44,297 nt of DNA from Akkermansiaceae bacterium (GTDB lineage Bacteria; Verrucomicrobiota; Verrucomicrobiia; Verrucomicrobiales; Akkermansiaceae), in contig CAIKHZ010000359.1 of assembly GCA_903827375.1 (NCBI GenBank), positions 1-44,297 of the forward strand, in the 5' to 3' direction. The position numbers and the translations under genes are program-made. This document shows, piece after piece, positions 40,231 to 44,297 of this stretch (its first letter is position 1; each line of letters starts with the position of its first letter). The notes under the pieces are model-generated. The model ran no database searches, was not told the DNA's origin, and saw only the letters and a program-made list of their open reading frames with translations.

Positions 40231-40494
40231 CCCCCATCCCGCCCCCCGGAAACTCGCCACGTTGGGCCTAGGCGCTGCATCCTGGCCTCCGCCCTTCCGC
40301 CGCACTTCATGCATTGCCGGTTCATGCACGGCCCAGATAAGTATCCGCGATGTCGTCCGCGATGTCGTCCGCCGTCGCGGACGACACCTCACGCAGGCAC
40401 CCTCACTCAGTGTCCAACCTCGCTTTCCACAACGAAACCAGCAAGTCGTGTTCCCTAAACGCCGATTGCAGGCGGATGAATCATGTGTCTAGCA
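40231..40494. other. Intergenic region with a strong hairpin between polysaccharide operon and CRISPR locus
   Basis: No gene is seen. A 12-bp perfect stem (40351-40362 with 40375-40386, arms TGTCGTCCGCGA/TCGCGGACGACA) lies 121 bases after the last polysaccharide gene. Its left arm also contains a direct repeat (GCGATGTCGTCC twice, at 40347-40370). It could end transcription from the left or from the CRISPR array on the right, but no T run follows. Confidence 0.45.
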
Positions 40495-40523
40495 AATGTT
40501 ACCGTGCGAGGACTGACCCCATC
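40495..40523 (+). repeat. Solo copy of the RAYT element terminal repeat at the array trailer end
   Basis: Twenty-nine bases equal to the right terminal repeat at 15234-15262 except for one base (CGTG for CATG), so GAGGACTGACCCCATC is conserved; the next two bases, GA, are shared too. It is joined directly to the truncated CRISPR repeat at 40526. No transposase gene or second end is present nearby. Confidence 0.75.
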
Positions 40524-40525
40524 GA

Positions 40526-40909
40526 CGCCACGAATGGCGCGGAAATAAAGCAGCAAGGACGCGCTTGCGATGGCTCAAACGTTGGCTTCAATGTGACCGC
40601 GCCACGAATGGCGCGGAAATTGGCGTAACCTATGACGGCACCACAGCCATCACCATGCTTCAATGTGACCGCGCCACGAATGGCGCGGAAATTTCTTGAG
40701 CTAATCGACCACAATTCACCCGGCGAGGGCTTCAATGTGACCGCGCCACGAATGGCGCGGAAATATGCCCGAACTTGATGACGCAGGCTCCCTGCCAAAA
40801 GCGCTTCAATGTGACCGCGCCACGAATGGCGCGGAAATAAGTGTGATTGTGCATGTATTAGCGGTTACATTTAGCTTCAATGTGACCGCGCCACGAATGG
40901 CGCGGAAAT
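40526..40909 (-). CRISPR. CRISPR array: five full 36-bp repeats, one truncated repeat, five spacers
   Basis: Full repeats lie at 40585-40620, 40657-40692, 40729-40764, 40803-40838 and 40874-40909 and are identical as read. A 21-base partial repeat at 40526-40546 matches only one end. On the plus strand each repeat begins GCTTCAATGTGACC and contains a perfect stem CCGCGCCA/TGGCGCGG around CGAA. Spacers are 40547-40584, 40621-40656, 40693-40728, 40765-40802 and 40839-40873 (35-38 bases). On the minus strand repeats end in ATTGAAGC, a common repeat 3' end, and the degenerate repeat falls at the far end from cas2, so transcription on the minus strand with the leader at 40910 onward is inferred. 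A short array suggests modest or recently reset acquisition. Confidence 0.95.
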
Positions 40910-41115
40910 CCTGCTGGGCTGAAACCAAGCAGGGGCAAGGGGAAAATGAGTGAATTTGCGAGCGGTGGCAAATGGAATCGTACTACGTGCCCAAAAGGAG
41001 GGCACCGAAGTCTAAATGTCATTGATATCAAAGAGCGCGAGTGCCTGCCGGAGATCCCGGACACCGGAGGCGCTCGCAACGGATTTTTGAGCCATTGGAA
41101 GCCCTCAGCTTGCGC
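40910..41115 (-). promoter_or_regulatory. Putative CRISPR leader between cas2 and the array
   Basis: The 206-bp gap holds three inverted repeats: CCTGCT/AGCAGG at 40910-40915 and 40928-40933, directly against the first repeat; GTGCCC/GGGCAC at 40987-40992 and 41000-41005; and a long imperfect stem at 41037-41051 with 41064-41077 (GCGAG-GCCT-CCGG against CCGG-AGGC-CTCGC). The last lies soon after the cas2 stop and may end the cas transcript. On the minus strand TTGATA at 41023-41028 is a possible -35 box. These assignments are positional. Confidence 0.45.
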
Positions 41116-41427
41116 TCAGAAGATATGGGAGCGGACCTGCGGCGTCCATTCTTTTCCGATGCAATGGAGGTTTTGCGTTAGATCCACAGTGACGTCGCCG
41201 ATATCGAGAATAAGCAGTTGGTCGTCGTCCTGGTGAATGATTTCTCGGCTGAGAGCCACCAATCTGGCACGTTCCGACTCGTTGAGTTCGCATAAGAAGA
41301 CACTGAACTGGACGTGTTCGCCACGATCCTTGAGGGCCTCAAAAAGTTTGTTGCGGCGCTTGTCGTCCGCCACATCGTAGGTGCAGAGATAGAGGCGGCG
41401 GTAATGATTCAGCGCACGACGGGACAT
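41116..41427 (-). CDS. cas2: CRISPR-associated endoribonuclease Cas2
   Basis: A 103-residue Cas2, the normal size; it bridges Cas1 dimers during spacer integration. The first strand LYLCTYDVADDKRRNKLFEAL carries the conserved Asp, followed by GEHVQFSVFLCEL and a C-terminal DDQLLILDIGDV. The ATG at 41427 is chosen because the extension to 41598 lies inside the cas4-cas1 gene. The start overlaps the cas4-cas1 stop by 19 bases, so the two are translationally coupled on the minus strand. The array follows 206 bp downstream. Confidence 0.95.
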   Translation of the reverse strand: MSRRALNHYRRLYLCTYDVADDKRRNKLFEALKDRGEHVQFSVFLCELNESERARLVALSREIIHQDDDQLLILDIGDVTVDLTQNLHCIGKEWTPQVRSHIF

Positions 41428-43169
41428 GTGAAGGCTGGGATGTCGCCACGCAACCAACGGGCCAGCAGGCGGGCTTGAATTTTGATGATGGTGCGCCATG
41501 AACAGCGGTAATCGAAAAGCGGATGGGTATAGAGTTGGTCGAGGCGTTGTTCCCACGCTTGGAGGAGGGCCTTCTTGCCTTTGGGTTGAAGCGCGCAACC
41601 ATTGGCGTTGGTAACAAAATCCCGGCCTTTGACCATGCCGGTATTGATGGCGGTGAGCACCACGCTATCGGCCACCAGCGGACGGAACGGCTCCATGAGG
41701 TCGAGCGCCAAAGCCGGTCGGCCATGGCGTGCCTGATGATAGAACCCCCACCAAGGATCGAGCCCCTCAGCCATTAAGGCGACTGAGCATTCCTTAGCTA
41801 ACAGTGCGTAGCAAAACGAAAGCAACGCATTGACCGGATCCTTGGGTGGGCGGCGGTTGCGAGAAGTAAACTGGAAGTCTCCCAATTCCCCGGTCTTGAG
41901 CATTGATGAAAATGCTGAGAAATAGCTGGCCGCAGCCTGACCTTCACAGCCAAGTAATTGATACAGATCGGCGAACTCTAGGTGGGGAAAATCCTTGAGT
42001 TGGCGGGTGAGGGAGAGCAGCGCTGACTCGGCAGCCGGTCCGTTGCCGTTGCGTTGGATGAGTATCCGCTGATTTGATATTTTAGCGCGGACGATTTCCC
42101 TGGCAAAGGTGAGGCAGCGTGCGGGATCGGTGGCCGCCGTGTATTGAGCTGAGCGGTTGTAGGCGTTGCGGATGCCTTGGCCATGAGAGATTCCATGAAA
42201 CCAACCGCCGGTGGACAGGTGGATCACGGGAATCTCCTTTTCCATCAACAAATGGAGGGCCTGTGCGGAAAGTTGTACATTGCCCATAAGCACCAGCTGG
42301 GAAATATCGCGGAGTTTTGCTTCGCCAAGCTTTTCGTCGCCCTTGTGAATTTCCAGCCGTTCGCTGGTCTTGCCGATTCGAGCGCCCTGCTCCTGCACGT
42401 AGAGCGGCGTGGCGTGGTCGCGGGCCGGATAGAGCCGACGCGGGTCTGGGCCATGATCGGGCTTGTTGTTGGAAGTGGCGGCATTCGCTTCATCACGAAG
42501 CTCGCGGGTTTCATCAGGCAAACAAATTCCATTGAGCGAGCATCCCCAACACTTGGGACTGTCATCCAACGGCAACGGCATTTCTTGTGCATCCCGCCCA
42601 ACACGCACTGCGGCAATGATGGCACGGGTCTCGGCCTCCAGTTCGGCACTGAACTCGATGCGAACCCGCAAGCGACTGCCTGCATAATAGATGTACCCGT
42701 GATTGCTGGTGTAGCCATGAGCCCGTAAAAGCAGTCCTTGCGCCATGAGTTGGGCACGTTCGGGCGGGTAACTGCGCTCCGGCGTGTTAGGCACTCGTGC
42801 CTTTTTGGTTTCCACCGGCACCGCCTCGCCTCCCTCGGGATCGGCTGACACCAAATCAAGTTTGCCCATGAGACCCAGCACCTCACAACCCAATGCAACA
42901 CTGCGGGCAATAATCGGTGGGGCATCGCCGATACTCTCGCTTTCTGCGCTTTCCGGTGCGTCGCTCTTTTGTTCAGTTGTCTCCGGTAACAGATTGTCGA
43001 TTCGATCTACGCGGCGATGCACATCCTTGCCGACCAGCGTGTGAGCATTGTCTTCCCAGCGCCCTTCGACATACATGAGGTGATATCGCCGGGGGCAATA
43101 GGCATGCTGGGCTACCATGTCAATGGTGCTCCAGTCATCTGGAAGTTCTGAGGAAAGTTCGTTGCCCAT
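41409..43169 (-). CDS. cas4-cas1: Cas4-Cas1 fusion protein, spacer-acquisition integrase with PAM-selecting nuclease
   Basis: A 586-residue fusion. The Cas4 half (about residues 10-220) has the four iron-sulfur cysteines, Cys25 in AYCPRRYHL and Cys207, Cys210, Cys216 in CWGCSLNGIC, plus RecB-type residues in GKLDLVSAD and VETKKAR. A linker of about 30 residues leads to Cas1, beginning PLYVQEQGARIGK. Cas1 active-site residues are Glu409 (GCEGQAAASYF), His478 (FYHQARHGRPALALDL) and Asp490/Glu493 (DLMEPFR). All appear intact. Such fusions are known in type I-G (formerly I-U) and V-B systems; cas2 follows directly. The effector genes are not contained in this window, apart from a possible one at the edge. 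Confidence 0.95.
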   Translation of the reverse strand: MGNELSSELPDDWSTIDMVAQHAYCPRRYHLMYVEGRWEDNAHTLVGKDVHRRVDRIDNLLPETTEQKSDAPESAESESIGDAPPIIARSVALGCEVLGLMGKLDLVSADPEGGEAVPVETKKARVPNTPERSYPPERAQLMAQGLLLRAHGYTSNHGYIYYAGSRLRVRIEFSAELEAETRAIIAAVRVGRDAQEMPLPLDDSPKCWGCSLNGICLPDETRELRDEANAATSNNKPDHGPDPRRLYPARDHATPLYVQEQGARIGKTSERLEIHKGDEKLGEAKLRDISQLVLMGNVQLSAQALHLLMEKEIPVIHLSTGGWFHGISHGQGIRNAYNRSAQYTAATDPARCLTFAREIVRAKISNQRILIQRNGNGPAAESALLSLTRQLKDFPHLEFADLYQLLGCEGQAAASYFSAFSSMLKTGELGDFQFTSRNRRPPKDPVNALLSFCYALLAKECSVALMAEGLDPWWGFYHQARHGRPALALDLMEPFRPLVADSVVLTAINTGMVKGRDFVTNANGCALQPKGKKALLQAWEQRLDQLYTHPLFDYRCSWRTIIKIQARLLARWLRGDIPAFTCPVVR

Positions 43170-43743
43170 AGAAAATATTAGATGTCGAGGACTGCATCAA
43201 GGGGGCTCGGGCGACCCGCCCGTGATTCATCTTTAAGCCCTGTATGGCCGGTACCACACCGTAAAGACATCGAGCTATGCATCTGGTGACGAGATGCCAA
43301 GGGTTCCCCCAAACTCTGGCTTAGACTCAATCTTCCTTCCCAGGAGCGCCGGAACGCTGCTTGAGTTTGCGAATTAAGGCTGAGCTGCGCGTGACGTCTC
43401 GCTCTCGCTCGCTGGTTAATGCGGATGATAAACTCCCTGTCCCAGTTTGAGAGAAAAGCGTCTCTGACCTGTAGCGGTGATTGTGGGTCTCCACGCTCTC
43501 CACGCTCTCCATCACGTCCTTGGGGCGGAGTTTCGCCAATAGGTCGGTGCGGAGTTTCATTGGGCATAGAGTCTGGGGGGATTCGGATTGTCAAGCTCGC
43601 ACCTGAATCTAATAATTATTAGTCGCATTCTCTACCGGGACATCGGCCACTTGGCTTCCAGCAACTCAATTCCCTGGTAAATCGGTCGTTCAGATCAATC
43701 AGTCTGATAGGGTTGGTGTCTGGCGGGAGGGAGGACATGAGAT
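43170..43743. other. 574-bp gap upstream of cas4-cas1
   Basis: No known cas gene fits here, although cas genes usually lie close together. A 77-residue ORF (43327-43560, listed separately) is the best coding candidate; a 138-residue minus-strand frame (43178-43594) ends nine bases before the cas4-cas1 ATG but has the composition of an accidental frame. Tandem words occur (CTCCACG twice near 43490, GCGGAGTTTC twice near 43523-43560). The rest is unremarkable. Confidence 0.5.
43327..43560 (-). CDS. Small hypothetical ORF, unrecognised
   Basis: A 77-residue frame starting MKLRTDLLAKLRPKDVMESV, hydrophilic and rich in Ser, Arg and Glu, with no membrane segment or motif. The first half uses G/C-ending codons like genuine genes of the window; the second half does not. 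It lies between the edge Cas-like gene and cas4-cas1 on the same strand. It may be a real small protein, a gene remnant or part of a dispersed repeat. Confidence 0.25.
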   Translation of the reverse strand: MKLRTDLLAKLRPKDVMESVESVETHNHRYRSETLFSQTGTGSLSSALTSERERDVTRSSALIRKLKQRSGAPGKED

Positions 43744-44297
43744 TCAAAGCAGTTGTTCCGCAGGTGAGAAATACAGACTCTTGTCCGCACTGAACCTCCG
43801 GCTCCGCCATACACGCAAGCACCCTCGGGCTCGCATATGTATCTGATCGACACCCGAAGCGTGCAGTTGAGGCAGGAGAATCAGTGATGAAATCGAATCC
43901 ATCGTGAGAGAAGCTTCCCAAATAGGCCATGTAAAACATTCAAAATACTTCGCAGATACTTCTTGATTAGAGAATCCAAGGGTCTCCTCAGCCCTCCTAC
44001 GATCAACAACCGGATAGAAACTGAGGCCCATAAATGCTGCAATATTTGCCTCTTGGTTATCCCGATAGGTTCCACCACCTGCGAGATATGCAGATGGGCG
44101 ATATTCATCTGGCGACCATCTGAATGTCTGACAATTCGTCTTTGGAAGTTCAGGTAACGTAAGGTTTACAAAATCTAGGGAGTTCATCACTCCTTGCTGT
44201 AGGCCATACAACAAATATTTTTGGCCTTGCTTATTCGCAAAAGAAAACGCGCTGATGTTACCCCGAGGTTTCTTGTCTTTTGGAATATTCACATGAA
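43744..44297 (-). CDS. Possible type I-G CRISPR effector-associated protein, 5' truncated by the window edge
   Basis: The frame is open to the right edge; the visible 184 codons are the C-terminal part (the GTG at 44292 need not be the start). The sequence has RWSPDEYRPSAYLAGGG, ANIAAFMGLSFYPVVDRRR, ETLGF, then FTWPIWEASLTMDSISSLILLP and ends RVWRSRRFSADKSLYFSPAEQLL. This order of motifs resembles, from memory, accessory/Csb-type proteins encoded with type I-G (I-U) Cas3, Cas7 and Cas4-Cas1, which would fit its place on the cas strand. No catalytic motif is visible. The family call is unconfirmed; an unrelated gene is possible. It is AT-richer than most of the window, compatible with transfer. 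Confidence 0.45.
   Translation of the reverse strand, partial: HVNIPKDKKPRGNISAFSFANKQGQKYLLYGLQQGVMNSLDFVNLTLPELPKTNCQTFRWSPDEYRPSAYLAGGGTYRDNQEANIAAFMGLSFYPVVDRRRAEETLGFSNQEVSAKYFECFTWPIWEASLTMDSISSLILLPQLHASGVDQIHMRARGCLRVWRSRRFSADKSLYFSPAEQLL

Noticed and set aside
40499-40798. Minus-strand ORF with repeated FRAIRGAVTLK peptide
   Set aside because: The repeated peptide is merely translation of the CRISPR repeats, not a repeat protein.
41428-41598. N-terminal extension of Cas2 to 160 residues
   Set aside because: The extra residues overlap the cas4-cas1 coding sequence and do not resemble Cas2; the ATG at 41427 gives a normal 103-residue Cas2.
43176-43200. Possible fourth copy of the RAYT terminal repeat near the cas4-cas1 start (CGAGGACTG followed by CATCAA)
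   Set aside because: Only nine contiguous bases match and the GACCCC core is missing, so the match may be chance.
43178-43594. 138-residue minus-strand ORF ending nine bases before cas4-cas1
   Set aside because: Low-information composition and a competing frame with better codon use in the same region; kept only as a remark in the gap entry.

Overview
The window reads as chromosomal DNA from a GC-rich Gram-negative bacterium, most likely of the PVC group and probably Verrucomicrobiota. This is inferred from the gene set: an LPS heptose pathway with an MsbA-type exporter, a MoxR/DUF58/VWA cluster with two large membrane VWA proteins, a secreted FGE-sulfatase-domain protein, a GH51 glycosidase and many small hairpin repeats. 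No rRNA or other taxonomic marker is present, so the assignment is tentative.

Layout. 1-6.3 kb (+): housekeeping genes prmC (5' truncated), murA, ispD and an M16 peptidase, then two translationally coupled ABC-2 permeases with no ATPase beside them. 6.3-11.2 kb (+): a secreted GH51 arabinofuranosidase-like enzyme fused in frame to an unrelated tail, a probable frameshift leading into a HEAT-like gene, and an SGNH esterase. 11.2-11.8 kb: a graveyard of tRNA-like pieces, two tight hairpins and an rtcB fragment. 11.8-14.0 kb (-): a PfkB kinase and a mutarotase-fold protein. 14.17-15.26 kb: a Y1/RAYT transposase bounded by 29-bp inverted repeats. 15.3-18.8 kb (-): a secreted FGE-domain protein, a cytochrome P450 and a small lipoprotein. 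19.0-28.0 kb (+): a FAD dehydrogenase, the MoxR/DUF58/VWA/VWA cluster and a TIM-barrel protein.

28.3-40.2 kb (+) is a surface-polysaccharide locus. It holds the heptose genes hldD, gmhA and hldA, an MsbA-like exporter, and a tightly overlapping operon: rfbF, rfbG, an RmlC-like epimerase, a C-methyltransferase, an SDR reductase, a second C-methyltransferase-like protein, a CmcI-type methyltransferase and a GT2 glycosyltransferase. Together these predict a CDP-activated, C-methyl-branched 6-deoxyhexose that may also be O-methylated and attached to LPS or another glycan.

40.5-44.3 kb (-) is a CRISPR-Cas locus: a five-spacer array, cas2, a cas4-cas1 fusion and, running off the right edge, a gene that may be a type I-G effector-associated protein. 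The oldest repeat of the array is cut at base 21 and joined directly to a solo copy of the terminal repeat of the transposase at 14-15 kb. That junction and the CDP-branched-sugar operon are the two most interesting features.
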